Assembly: GCA_025359565.1 (NCBI GenBank)
Contig: JANYFY010000017.1
Coordinates: forward strand, 1-64,000
Length of the DNA stretch: 64,000 nucleotides
From: Gammaproteobacteria bacterium
GTDB taxonomy: Bacteria > Pseudomonadota > Gammaproteobacteria > Steroidobacterales > Steroidobacteraceae
Reading direction: 5' to 3'
Below the pieces are notes generated by a model, which saw only the letters and a list, made by a program, of their open reading frames with translations, searched no databases and was not told the DNA's origin. This document shows, piece by piece, positions 50,521 to 59,921 of the stretch. Numbering within the stretch: position 1 is the stretch's first letter; each line of letters opens with the position of its first letter. A program made the translations under genes and the position numbers.

Positions 50521-52638
50521 ATGGGGATTGCTGTGGCTTTGAAAGTATGGCTCAGGGTTGTATTTTTTGGCGTGCTAAGCGGCTCATTGCTCGCCGGCAC
50601 GGGGGGCGGGGTGGCGCACGCGAGCGATGCCCCGATTTCGCTGCATGTCGCAACTTTTGATTCCGGATTCGGGGGGTACCTGACCGCTAAGAGTATCGAG
50701 CAGGCTTCGTTGCCGCTATTACGAGACTACAGCGTTGACATCACAATTCACCATTACGGCGATACTAAGAATCTACCCTATGGCGAAAAAACTCCGGAGC
50801 AAATCGCCGCGCTTGGTAGTGCGGGTGTATTGAAAGCCTTCAAAGAAGGTGCCGATATGGTATTTATTGCCTGCAACACCGCCTCGACCCAGTACCAACG
50901 AATTCGTCAAGCAGTTGACACTACCTACCCGGGTGAAGCGCGTCCGGTAATTTCCATCATCGATGTTTCCACGCGCGAGGCTAAGCTGCGCATTGATGCG
51001 GCCTTAACGACACAAAAATCGGCTGTTTTCGTCATTCTGGCAACCCCCGCCACGGTTAAAAGCATGGTTTATCCGAGGCAACTTGCCGCGTTATATGGAG
51101 TGCCTTTGGAAGAGCAACCCGCGCATCAATATGTGCAGCCACGCTGGTTTAAGGCTGCGGGTGATTCGGTCCAGAGTCTGACCCAAAAAAGTGTTATGCG
51201 GCTTGCGGGTCATGTCGTCGAGGTGTATCAACTGGCGCCGGCGAATTGGGTTGAAATGATTGAGCATGGTGCTGATATAAAGACTCAGCACGATGCGATA
51301 CGCCGGGACTTAAAGCTACTGCACTCTGAGCAAGGGTACGGCGCTACGCCTAATGTGGTTGGATATTTCTGTACGCACTATCCGATTCTTGATAAGACGA
51401 TTCGTGCCGAAATGCTGCCCTCGCGCGGTACAGGATCTGCCATCACGAGCTACATTTCACAAGGACAATTAATGGCGTCGGTCTTTAAGGATATGGCCGG
51501 GAAAAAATTATCGGGTCATCAACGACTGACGCCCATCAGCAGCATCGAAATGGCGCAGCTACAAGCCCAGGCGCAGGCCAGCATCACTATCAGTGGTAAG
51601 AATGGCGATAATACTCGGATGTTGGCGCGCACTCTGTTTCCGGCTGACCCCGCGCCGAGTGTGGAGGAAGCTGATATGGGATCGGTGCCAGCCGAAGTCG
51701 CCTCTAGTGGCAGCAAGGAAACTGACACTGGCGTCAAAGCGCTCCTGGGCGCCAATGAACGCGTTTCTAGCGTTAAAGAGGACATGCTGTGGGAGCACCT
51801 ACGGGCGTCCATCTCAGAGGTCGAGCAGCACTTGAGTGGCGTGTTGGGCGTGGCGATTATGGATCTGAGCACGGGGCACGAACTTTTAGTTCATCCGGAC
51901 GAAGTTTTCCCACAGGCAAGCTCCATTAAAATTGCGGTTCTCGCAGAGCTTTATCATCAGGATGGTGGGTCGGTGTCTGGCAAATTGGGTAAGGCGCGAC
52001 TGAGTGATAGCTACACGGTTCGCAGCAGCGATTTGGTTGCAGACAGCGATATTATGGGTGGACTTACGCCCGGAGTTACAAAGCTCACTAACCGCGACCT
52101 CGCAACCATGATGGTGGCGGTCAGCGATAATTCGGCGACTAATGTGCTGATTGATCGGATTGGCATGGATAATGTGCAACGACTGATGGACAGCCTGGGT
52201 CTGAAAGATACCCGGCTGAGGCGCAAGATGATGGATTTAAAAGCGGCGGCTCAAGGTCGGGAAAATATTTCGACGCCGCGCGAAATGATGCATCTCTTGG
52301 AAGCGGTGTATCGACACAAAGTCTTTGCAGCGTCATCGGGAGATGATTTTTTTAATGTATTGGCGACGCACAAAGATAGTTGGCTGCCGCGTGATCTGCC
52401 CTCTGAAATTCGAATTGCTAATAAACCGGGTGCGCTTGAGGGAGTACGTGCTGACTCGGGTGTGGTTTTTATAGCGAATCGCCCCTATATCATTTGTGTC
52501 ATGACGAGCTACCTTGCACAGGAGCGAGCCGGTGAGGATGCTATTAGCCGTATTTCTGCGGAGACTTATAGTCTGTTCGACTTGCTGGCGCGAGCTTCCT
52601 CCTACGGACGGATTATTTCGCCGCGAAATGGCCGGTAA
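50521..52638 (+). CDS. Exported fusion: glutamate racemase domain plus class A beta-lactamase-like domain
   Basis: 705 residues. A signal peptide (cleavage near VAHASDA) is followed by a full MurI-like racemase at about residues 40-330: FDSGFGGYLTAKSI, YGDTKNLPYGEKTPEQI, the first catalytic Cys in IACNTAST (~118) and the second with His in YFCTHYPILDK (~283). After a Ser/Ala-rich linker comes a Beta-lactamase2 domain at about 430-690: SSIK with S467 and K470, SDN near 534, and NKPG near 635 in place of KTG. The Glu166-type deacylation base is not where it should be. So it is a periplasmic racemase joined to a serine acyl-enzyme domain of unknown activity. MurI is normally cytoplasmic and single-domain. 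Confidence 0.88.
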   Translation: MGIAVALKVWLRVVFFGVLSGSLLAGTGGGVAHASDAPISLHVATFDSGFGGYLTAKSIEQASLPLLRDYSVDITIHHYGDTKNLPYGEKTPEQIAALGSAGVLKAFKEGADMVFIACNTASTQYQRIRQAVDTTYPGEARPVISIIDVSTREAKLRIDAALTTQKSAVFVILATPATVKSMVYPRQLAALYGVPLEEQPAHQYVQPRWFKAAGDSVQSLTQKSVMRLAGHVVEVYQLAPANWVEMIEHGADIKTQHDAIRRDLKLLHSEQGYGATPNVVGYFCTHYPILDKTIRAEMLPSRGTGSAITSYISQGQLMASVFKDMAGKKLSGHQRLTPISSIEMAQLQAQAQASITISGKNGDNTRMLARTLFPADPAPSVEEADMGSVPAEVASSGSKETDTGVKALLGANERVSSVKEDMLWEHLRASISEVEQHLSGVLGVAIMDLSTGHELLVHPDEVFPQASSIKIAVLAELYHQDGGSVSGKLGKARLSDSYTVRSSDLVADSDIMGGLTPGVTKLTNRDLATMMVAVSDNSATNVLIDRIGMDNVQRLMDSLGLKDTRLRRKMMDLKAAAQGRENISTPREMMHLLEAVYRHKVFAASSGDDFFNVLATHKDSWLPRDLPSEIRIANKPGALEGVRADSGVVFIANRPYIICVMTSYLAQERAGEDAISRISAETYSLFDLLARASSYGRIISPRNGR

Positions 52639-52702
52639 TTTATGGCCGATAATGTGAAGATGCTGTTTTGGGCGTTTGGCGCCGTGGTTTAGCGCATCAC
52701 TC

Positions 52703-53245
52703 GTGAGCTTGGGTGCCACAATTTATGCATTCACGGTGCGGTTGGCGGATTCCGACCGGGCACTCTATGAAACGTTGAACTTGAGGATGGCGCGCCACCC
52801 ATCAGAGACCGCCGAATATTTGCTGGTGCGCTTGCTTGCTTATTGTCTGGAGTACACCGAAGGGATTGCTTTTTCTAAAGGACTCTCTGATCCTGATGAG
52901 CCGGCGATTGCAGTACACGATTTAACCGGCGTTTTACAAACCTGGATTGATATTGGGTTGCCCGACGCTGCGCGGTTACACAAAGCTTCAAAAAAAGCGA
53001 CACGTGTGGCCGTCTACGCGCATCGCGAGGTAGCACCTTGGTTGATACGGCTTGCAGGCGAGCGTATTCATCGCGCCGAACGCATCGTAATTTTTGAAGT
53101 GGATCGACAATTGCTCGCCGCACTCGCATCGCGGCTCGAAAAACGCATGGATATGGATTTGTCGGTGGCCGAACACACGCTCTACATTACCTTGGCAGAA
53201 GAAACGCTGAGCGGCGTTATCGTGCCACACTATCTGGGTGATTGA
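52703..53245 (+). CDS. yaeQ: YaeQ family protein
   Basis: 180 residues from GTG 52703 (SLGATIYAFTVRLADSDRAL), which aligns with the usual YaeQ start; the ATG at 52676 would add nine residues. LRMARHPSETAEYLLVRLLAYCLEY, FSKGLSDPDEPAI and TWIDIGLPDAARLHKASKKA are family hallmarks. YaeQ has a PD-(D/E)XK-like fold with no proven substrate. Length equals E. coli YaeQ. Confidence 0.93.
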   Translation: MSLGATIYAFTVRLADSDRALYETLNLRMARHPSETAEYLLVRLLAYCLEYTEGIAFSKGLSDPDEPAIAVHDLTGVLQTWIDIGLPDAARLHKASKKATRVAVYAHREVAPWLIRLAGERIHRAERIVIFEVDRQLLAALASRLEKRMDMDLSVAEHTLYITLAEETLSGVIVPHYLGD

Positions 53246-53291
53246 AATCGCCCGATTTTGAGGCATTGGAGCCAGTGTATACTGTGAGCTT

Positions 53292-54962
53292 ATGAACAGT
53301 ACTGCGCATTTCTTCCGCATTGGTTTAATGGTCAGCATTACATTTTTGCCCGCAATCGTGTCTGGCGCCGGCGTCTATACGAGTCACCGACCGGCTACCG
53401 TAGCCGTAGAAAAATTAGGATTGGTCGCTTTCCCGATATCCTGTGCTCCGCTGGTGCGTGCAGAATTTAATCGCGGCGTCGCGCTGCTACACGATTTTTG
53501 GTACGACGAGGCTCGGTCGCAGTTTGAGAAGATTCTTAAGGCCGACCCTTCCTGCGCGATAGCGCATTGGGGCGTCGCAATGAGCGTGTTCCACCAGATC
53601 TGGGATCGGCCTGACGATGCGACCAGTGCGCTCGCTTGGAACGAACTCAAGACGGCGCAATTGCACCTCGCGAAGAGTACGCGCGAGCGCCGGTATGTTG
53701 CTGCGCTTAGCAATTTCTTTAAACCAAGCGGGAGCGACTACCAAAGCCGCATCGAGAATTATTCTGCGGCGATGGCGGGTCTATCGCACGACTATCCACA
53801 AGATGTCGATGCGGGTGCGTTCTACGCACTGTCCGTGCTCGCCGCGACGGCGCCCAATGACACGAGCCTAAAACAGGCACACATGGCGATGAGCCTATTG
53901 AATGCGCTGTATGTAAAACATCCCGAGCATCCCGGAGTCGTCCACTACATTATTCATGCCTGCGACACGCCGGCGTTAGCGGCGGATGGATTGGTTGCCG
54001 CACTACAGTACGGCCAGCTGGCGGCCACCGCGCCGCATGCCGTGCATATGCCGGGGCATATTTTCATGCGCTTAGGTATGTGGCGCGAGGACATCGAATC
54101 CAACGTAAAATCGGTGATAGCGTCGCGAGCTGCTGAAGCGCGCGGACAAAGTGGCGCCATGGACCAATTTCACTCGGATGATTTTCTGCTCTATGGCTAC
54201 TTGCAGAGCGGGCAGGATTCGCTTGCGCGTCACGTGGTCAGCGATTCGGCGGCCGCGGTCAGCCACTTCGAAGGCATGCCAAACATGGCGGATCATTACA
54301 TGACCGGTATGCTGCCCTACTATCGCACTAAACTGCCGATATTTTATTCCTTGGAAATGCGTGATTGGAAATCAGTCGCAGCGCTCGAACCGGTTAACGA
54401 TGCGCCGCCAGAGAGTCAGACGCTGGTGTATTGGGCACGCGCGGTTGCCGACGGGCATTTGAAGCATGCTGAGAAGGCCAAGTCGGATTTGGTCGCTTAC
54501 GAATCGTTGATGGATCAGATAAAAAAGGGTCGGCATGCGTACATTGTCGATGCCACAGGAACCAAAATCGAGCGTGGCGAAATGCAGGCGTGGATCGCGT
54601 TCGCGGAGGGTAATCCGGTCGACGCCGAAAAATACATGCGGGGCAGCGCGGACCTACAAGATAAGGTGGGTCAGGATGAGGTTGATATTCCGGCGCGGGA
54701 GATGCTCGGCGATTTGTTGCTGGAATTTGGCAAGCCACAAGATGCGTTGCGCGAATATCGCGTCGCGTTGCAGCTCAGTCCGAATCGTTTTAATGGCTTA
54801 TTCAATGCGGGCCTAGCTGCCGAAAACTCAGGGGATCGTGTGGCGGCGCAGAGCTATTATTCTATTCTGTTGAAGTCGACCAACAATGGCCGGGATTCTT
54901 TGCGTAGCGAGATCAAGCATGCGCAGAAATTCGTTACGCCGGAGGAATCCGAAGCCGAATGA
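53292..54962 (+). CDS. Exported TPR-family protein with His signature
   Basis: 556 residues with a signal peptide (FRIGLMVSITFLPAIVSGAG). TPR-like helices throughout, with the characteristic HWGVAMSVFHQIWDRP, GVVHYIIHACDTPALA and ATAPHAVHMPGHIFMRLGMW, then a C-terminal TPR (EMLGDLLLEFGKPQDALREYRVALQLSPN, in parts). The same His-containing motifs occur in the protein at 31419-33452. The histidines are conserved beyond what TPR packing needs, which hints at a metal or catalytic site. Its stop overlaps the start of the SDR (ATGA). Confidence 0.85.
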   Translation: MNSTAHFFRIGLMVSITFLPAIVSGAGVYTSHRPATVAVEKLGLVAFPISCAPLVRAEFNRGVALLHDFWYDEARSQFEKILKADPSCAIAHWGVAMSVFHQIWDRPDDATSALAWNELKTAQLHLAKSTRERRYVAALSNFFKPSGSDYQSRIENYSAAMAGLSHDYPQDVDAGAFYALSVLAATAPNDTSLKQAHMAMSLLNALYVKHPEHPGVVHYIIHACDTPALAADGLVAALQYGQLAATAPHAVHMPGHIFMRLGMWREDIESNVKSVIASRAAEARGQSGAMDQFHSDDFLLYGYLQSGQDSLARHVVSDSAAAVSHFEGMPNMADHYMTGMLPYYRTKLPIFYSLEMRDWKSVAALEPVNDAPPESQTLVYWARAVADGHLKHAEKAKSDLVAYESLMDQIKKGRHAYIVDATGTKIERGEMQAWIAFAEGNPVDAEKYMRGSADLQDKVGQDEVDIPAREMLGDLLLEFGKPQDALREYRVALQLSPNRFNGLFNAGLAAENSGDRVAAQSYYSILLKSTNNGRDSLRSEIKHAQKFVTPEESEAE

Positions 54963-55759
54963 CCGGATCTGCGAAGCATCATTCCTCTCATCCTACAGCC
55001 CTAGTCACCGGGGGATCGCGCGGTATCGGTAGTGCAATCGCCGTCGAATTGGCGGATCGGGGGGCGCGGGTCGCTGTTCACTACCATGCCAATCGGGCGG
55101 CGGCGGAGGCTGTTCTGGGAAGCCTCGCGGGTAGTGGTCATCTTTTGGTGAGTGCGGATCTTGCGGATGCGACGGCCATCTCTAGATTATGGGCGGAGGT
55201 TTCAGATACGCTGGGGAGCGTTGATGTGCTGGTTAACAACGCTGGAATTTTCTTGGAACATCCGCCGCTGATCGCCAGTTACGCTACCTGGCAGGACTTG
55301 TGGCAGCGAACTCTGGCGACTAATCTTGTGGGGCCGGCCAATCTTTCTTATCTCGCGGCTCATTCAATGTCTGCGCGTAGCCAGGTTATCAATGCTGCCT
55401 TTGGGCGGGGGCGAATTGTGAATGTGTCTTCACGCGGGGCGTTTCGGGGTGAACCCGATGCGCCGGCCTATGGCGCCAGTAAGGCGGGACTTAATGCCTT
55501 GAGTCAATCGTTAGCCAAAGCACTGGCGAAGCGCGACGTGTATGTATATTGCGTGGCTCCAGGCTGGGTAGAGACAGAAATGGCAAAGGCCAGTTTGAGC
55601 GGACCGAATAAGTCTAACATCCTCGATGAACACCCTTTGGGTCGAATTAACCGCATGGATGAAATTGCCAATGCGGTCGTGTATTGCGCGTTGGATGCGC
55701 CGGGTGCGATGACCGGTAGCATCATCGATGTGAATGGCGCTAGCTACCTGCGTACCTGA
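54959..55759 (+). CDS. Short-chain dehydrogenase/reductase
   Basis: 266 residues of classical SDR type: cofactor motif TGGSRGIGSAIAVELA, NNAGIF, Ser in VNVSSRGAFRG, catalytic YGASKAGLNALSQ, and the C-terminal DVNGASYLRT. Similar to 3-oxoacyl-ACP reductase FabG but the substrate cannot be told from sequence. Coupled on both sides: ATGA with the TPR gene and TGATG with the RIO kinase gene. Confidence 0.92.
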   Translation: MTGSAKHHSSHPTALVTGGSRGIGSAIAVELADRGARVAVHYHANRAAAEAVLGSLAGSGHLLVSADLADATAISRLWAEVSDTLGSVDVLVNNAGIFLEHPPLIASYATWQDLWQRTLATNLVGPANLSYLAAHSMSARSQVINAAFGRGRIVNVSSRGAFRGEPDAPAYGASKAGLNALSQSLAKALAKRDVYVYCVAPGWVETEMAKASLSGPNKSNILDEHPLGRINRMDEIANAVVYCALDAPGAMTGSIIDVNGASYLRT

Positions 55760-56613
55760 TGAAGATTCCGAAGGGCTTACAGCCATTAGTTGATGATGGC
55801 ATTGTCGATGCAGTGGTACGGCGACTTAAGAGCGGTAAGGAGGCATCGATTTTTATTGTGGCCTGCGGCAATGAAATTCGTTGTGCCAAAGTCTATAAGG
55901 AAGCCGAGCATCGTGGCTTCCACAAGTTGGCTCAGTATCAGGAGGGGCGCAAGACTCGCAATAGTCGCGACGCACGTGCGATGGGGCGTAAAGGACGCCA
56001 TGGGCGCAAGGTGCAAGAGACGGAGTGGAAAAACGCAGAAGTGGATGCTCTTTATCGACTCGCCAATGCCGGTGTGCGGGTTCCGCGACCTCACATGGTA
56101 TACGAAGGGGTTTTACTGATGGAGCTGGTGCAGGATGAGGAAGGCAATCCCGCACCCCGTCTTAATGAAGTGACTCTCACCGCAGAACAAGCCTTACGTT
56201 TTCATGGCTTTATGATCAGTCAAATCGTTAGAATGCTATGCGTTGGACTTATTCATGGCGACCTCTCAGAGTACAACGTACTCATGGACGTTAATGGCCC
56301 CGTGATTATTGATCTGCCTCAGGCGGTAGATGCAGCCGGCAATAACAATGCCTTTCGGATGCTGGCGCGCGATATTAATAATATGCGTGAAACTTTTGGT
56401 AAGACAGCGCCCGAGTTACTAACTAGCGAATACGCGCACGAGATCTGGCAGCGCTATGAAGCCGGCGACCTTAAGCTCGATTCGGTGCTGACCGGGAGAT
56501 TCGCACGCGATGCGGCGAACGCTGACGTTGCAGCGGTGATGAGGCAAATCGACGATGAGCGATGGGAGGCAGAAGAGCGGCAACGGCGTGCAGTGGATCG
56601 AGAGCGTGCGTAA
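55759..56613 (+). CDS. RIO-type serine/threonine protein kinase
   Basis: 284 residues. The RIO kinase core has LKSGKEASIFIVACGN (P-loop), a Lys in CAKVYKEAEHRGFH, the catalytic IHGDLSEYNVLMD near residue 167, and the metal loop IIDLPQAVDAAGNNNA. It is of the PA4780 type found in gammaproteobacteria. Function is uncertain; family members autophosphorylate and are tied to stress. C-terminal tail is highly charged (EEAERQRR type). Start shares TGATG with the SDR stop. Confidence 0.94.
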   Translation: MKIPKGLQPLVDDGIVDAVVRRLKSGKEASIFIVACGNEIRCAKVYKEAEHRGFHKLAQYQEGRKTRNSRDARAMGRKGRHGRKVQETEWKNAEVDALYRLANAGVRVPRPHMVYEGVLLMELVQDEEGNPAPRLNEVTLTAEQALRFHGFMISQIVRMLCVGLIHGDLSEYNVLMDVNGPVIIDLPQAVDAAGNNNAFRMLARDINNMRETFGKTAPELLTSEYAHEIWQRYEAGDLKLDSVLTGRFARDAANADVAAVMRQIDDERWEAEERQRRAVDRERA

Positions 56614-56633
56614 GGGGCGGGGCGCCACAAATC

Positions 56634-57464
56634 TTAAGGAACACCTGCCTTGCAACCGCTTACGATCGGCACAAACCATACGGCGTATTGATCCGGATCG
56701 AGAACGCTCATAATTATTTGGTCGAAATGACGGCGTACCAGTGGCAGGGGAAAATCGGCGTTGGCCAGCGCCTCGGTGTAACCGTCGCGCCATGCGGTAA
56801 AAATAGCGGCGAGCGTGACACGTGCAACGCGAATAGTGTCGACGATGACGTAATCAACTCGCAATTCTTGTAATCCAAGGGTCTTCAACAGTGCCCATGT
56901 GCGCCGCCCGACGCGCGCATCCGAATGTGTTCGTCGAGAGAATTCTATGGGTCCGCGCCGAAAGAATTCATCTGGATCAAGTGCGCCTTGCATCATATGA
57001 AGCATCGCATAATCCTCCGACAATACGTGAACCCAGCCGCCGGGCCGCGCGACACGGATCAATTCCGCGAGCACTAATTCAGGTGACGGTATGGATTGCG
57101 TAACATGTCGACAGGCTACTAAATCGAACGACGCGTCGGGATAATTTAAGTGAAAAGCATCTTCTTGCCGGAATCGCACGCGCGGGCCGAGTGCGTCATG
57201 TCGAGACCTTGCAATGGCAAGCGAGCTTTCTAGTATATCGACGCCAGTTAACGTCGCCTCTGGAAGCAGCCTCGCCATGCGTGCGGTGAATTCACCGGTG
57301 CCACATCCTACGTCGAGAATGTGTGCCGTACGAGGCAAAGAATAACGCGCGATAAGTGTTTGTTCTTGTGGCCAGATAGCCTCAATTTGCGCAGCTAGAG
57401 TGCGCACCATCGATTCGTCAGCCATTTGCGCGGCCTGAGGATTTCGGCCACTCACTTCGTTCAA
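56634..57464 (-). CDS. Class I SAM-dependent methyltransferase
   Basis: 276 residues of the UbiE/Methyltransf_11 type: HILDVGCGTGEFTARMARLLP, GVDILESSLAIARSR, then FDLVACRHVTQSIPSPELVLAELIRVARPGGWVHVL (in parts). The substrate is unknown. Its start overlaps the end of the NDUFA9-like gene by 4 nt, so both are in one minus-strand operon with degQ. Confidence 0.9.
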   Translation of the reverse strand: MNEVSGRNPQAAQMADESMVRTLAAQIEAIWPQEQTLIARYSLPRTAHILDVGCGTGEFTARMARLLPEATLTGVDILESSLAIARSRHDALGPRVRFRQEDAFHLNYPDASFDLVACRHVTQSIPSPELVLAELIRVARPGGWVHVLSEDYAMLHMMQGALDPDEFFRRGPIEFSRRTHSDARVGRRTWALLKTLGLQELRVDYVIVDTIRVARVTLAAIFTAWRDGYTEALANADFPLPLVRRHFDQIIMSVLDPDQYAVWFVPIVSGCKAGVP

Positions 57465-58429
57465 GATTGGCTTCGCGAGCGCTTGCGGTACTGACTCAAC
57501 TGAGCGTTATATTCTAGGGCTCCTAAAAATTGCCGTGCCGCAGGTTCCAGGGACTGCGGTTTGATATTGAGCTCGGCAAAGCCATCGCGGTCGCACACCG
57601 AGTCCACACACAAGGAGCGGTAGTTGTCGCTAGAAAACGGTCGCCCGGGGACAAAATTCATGATCAGCGCTTGTACACGTGCTAAAACATCAGGCAGTCC
57701 GATAATCAGGCGGTGATGGCCAATAATTTTGGCGACCAGCGAAACAATTTCGTGAAGAGTAAAAACTTCAGGTCCCCCCAGTTGGTAAGTCTTTCGACTG
57801 GTTGCACCTCCCTGTAGGCAATGGACTATTGCATCGACTACGTTATCGACATGTACTGGCTGAAAACGTGCATTCGGTTTCGCGAGCGGGAAAACGATTG
57901 GCAAAGCCCCCAAAAGGTTGGCAAATCGATTGAGAAACGAATCGCCAGGACCAAAAATTACTGAAGGCTGCAAAATTGTCCAATCAAGTTCGGACTTTTG
58001 CGCCTGGATAATTTTCTCTGCCTCACCTTTAGTTTTTAAATAATAGCTTGGGGCATCGCTCGCAGCTTTTAGTGAGGAAATCTGTAGCAGTCGAGCAATA
58101 TTCGCAGAGCCTGCTGCTTGTACTAGAGTTCGCGCCAATTGCGTATGTGCGCGCCGAAAACCTGCTCCTCCAAAGCCGGGTTCATTAAGAATTCCAATAA
58201 GATTAATTGCAACATCCTGGCCGCGCAGGCGTTCACCCAGCGCAGCTGCGTCATACACATCGCAATTTTCAAGCTTAAGGCCGGGCAATACGCGTAAATG
58301 TTTATGCTGTTCGCGGTCGCGCGAAAGCACTGTGACCTGGTGACCCTCCTTGAGTAATCGGACGGTAACTCGGGTTCCCAAGAACCCGGTACCGCCCAAT
58401 ACGCATATGGATAGCGAACGCATGCTCAA
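57461..58429 (-). CDS. Complex I NDUFA9-like NAD(P)-binding protein
   Basis: 322 residues of the atypical SDR family: ICVLGGTGFLGTRVTVRLLKEGHQV (in parts), AINLIGILNEPGFGGAGF, SSLKAASDAPSYYLKTKGEAE, QPSVIFGPGDSFLNRFA and RFQPVHVDNVVDAI. Members related to the complex I accessory subunit NDUFA9 often lie apart from nuo genes in proteobacteria; their role there is unsettled. Overlaps degQ by 4 nt. Confidence 0.92.
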   Translation of the reverse strand: MSMRSLSICVLGGTGFLGTRVTVRLLKEGHQVTVLSRDREQHKHLRVLPGLKLENCDVYDAAALGERLRGQDVAINLIGILNEPGFGGAGFRRAHTQLARTLVQAAGSANIARLLQISSLKAASDAPSYYLKTKGEAEKIIQAQKSELDWTILQPSVIFGPGDSFLNRFANLLGALPIVFPLAKPNARFQPVHVDNVVDAIVHCLQGGATSRKTYQLGGPEVFTLHEIVSLVAKIIGHHRLIIGLPDVLARVQALIMNFVPGRPFSSDNYRSLCVDSVCDRDGFAELNIKPQSLEPAARQFLGALEYNAQLSQYRKRSRSQS

Positions 58430-59790
58430 CGAATGGGAATTAGAATAATCGCGCCACCACGCCGCACATTTAACAACAGTACCGAGACGCCTTTTGCGGC
58501 TTGGCGCAAGCTTTTGGTGTTGATAACCGGCGTACGGCCGACTCCTACAATTTTGTCATTGGAACGCAGACCCGCTTCCGCAGCCGGACTACCTTCCTGA
58601 ACGGTCTTGACGAGAACGCCGCCTTCGGTATCGATTAAATCAGCACCCTCTAGGCCTTTATTGATATCGACTGCTTTAGCCGTCTCGGATTCGCCACGGT
58701 CGGCGATCAATGCGGTTACTTTGACAGATTTTCCGTCGCGCAACAGACCAATTTCGACCTTATCGCCTACTCGCAACATACCAATTGAATTTCGTAGTTC
58801 GCTTGCGCCTTTCATGGGTCTATTATTAATAGAGGTGATAATGTCACCGGTTTTTACGCCAGCATGTTCCGCCGAAGATCCTGGCACGACACCACCCACT
58901 AACGCGCCGGTAGACTCGCTCAAACCATATTCCTTAGCAATGTCAGGCGTTACATCATAAATATTAACGCCTAAAACGCCGCGTTTCACCTTCCCATACT
59001 TAATGAGTTGATCCATGACTCCCCTGGCCATGCTGATCGGAATCGCGAAACCAATACCGATATTGCCGCCGCTACGCGATAGGATTGCCGAATTGATACC
59101 CACTAATTCGCCGCGCAGATTAACCAAGGCGCCGCCGGAATTACCCGGATTGATGGACGCGTCGGTTTGTATGAAATCCTCATAGCCTTCCGGATTGATG
59201 CCGGTGCGGCCAAGTGCACTGACAATACCAGCGGTCACGGTATGTTGCAGGCCGAATGGGTTGCCCACCGCAACCACGTAGTCACCTACCTCTAAATGAG
59301 TTGAATCACCTAACTGCATCGCGACTAAATTCGGTTGCTTGGCTTGAAGTATGGCGATATCCGCACCTTCATCGGTGCCGATGACTTTGGCTTCAAAAGT
59401 ACGATTATCAAGCAGCGTAATCGTAATTTCGCTGGCATTCTCGACCACATGATGATTGGTAATGATATAGCCATTTTTCGCGTCGACAATGACTCCGGAT
59501 CCAGCACTCTGGAACTCTCGCTCGCGTGGTTTTCCACCCGGTGGTACGTTAAAGAAGCGGCGAAAAAACGGATCTTCCATTAATGGATTTTGCTGATTTG
59601 CTTGTTCCTTAATGGTGCCCTTGGTGGCCACATTGACCACCGCAGGCGAGATGCGCTTAACCATGGGGGCAAGTGACGGAAACGGCGCCTCGGCAAGCGG
59701 CAACGCAGCCAAGGCCGGAGAAATGGTAATAGGACTAATAAAAGCAATCGCTAATAAAGTCACTGCCGCAAATTTGAAACGCAGATTCAT
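58426..59790 (-). CDS. degQ: DegQ/HtrA-type periplasmic serine protease
   Basis: 454 residues from ATG 59790 with AAGGA upstream. Signal peptide, then trypsin-like domain with the triad His in ITNHHVVENA, Asp in DEGADIAIL and Ser in NPGNSGGALVN, followed by two PDZ domains (GALVGGVVPGSSAEHAGVKTGDIIT and GSPAAEAGLRSNDKIVGVG, in parts). It degrades or refolds misfolded envelope proteins. A TATAAT (59886-59881 on the minus strand) lies about 90 bp upstream but lacks a clear -35. The frame to 59895 has no family features. Confidence 0.96.
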   Translation of the reverse strand: MNLRFKFAAVTLLAIAFISPITISPALAALPLAEAPFPSLAPMVKRISPAVVNVATKGTIKEQANQQNPLMEDPFFRRFFNVPPGGKPREREFQSAGSGVIVDAKNGYIITNHHVVENASEITITLLDNRTFEAKVIGTDEGADIAILQAKQPNLVAMQLGDSTHLEVGDYVVAVGNPFGLQHTVTAGIVSALGRTGINPEGYEDFIQTDASINPGNSGGALVNLRGELVGINSAILSRSGGNIGIGFAIPISMARGVMDQLIKYGKVKRGVLGVNIYDVTPDIAKEYGLSESTGALVGGVVPGSSAEHAGVKTGDIITSINNRPMKGASELRNSIGMLRVGDKVEIGLLRDGKSVKVTALIADRGESETAKAVDINKGLEGADLIDTEGGVLVKTVQEGSPAAEAGLRSNDKIVGVGRTPVINTKSLRQAAKGVSVLLLNVRRGGAIILIPIR

Positions 59791-59921
59791 TGCGTGGTCC
59801 TTAAAGTTGTTGAATGGCGGTAAGACGGACAATGGAGTCGGACAGAAGTTTCCGTCCGGCTCCAAATTGATAGCCACGGTATTATAGAGTGGCACCGCGC
59901 AACTTCCTATTTGCTTGCCCG

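Noticed and set aside
59791-59895. Sigma-E promoter upstream of degQ
   Set aside because: A GGAAACTT is present but the -10 does not fit and the first element has an extra base; not convincing.
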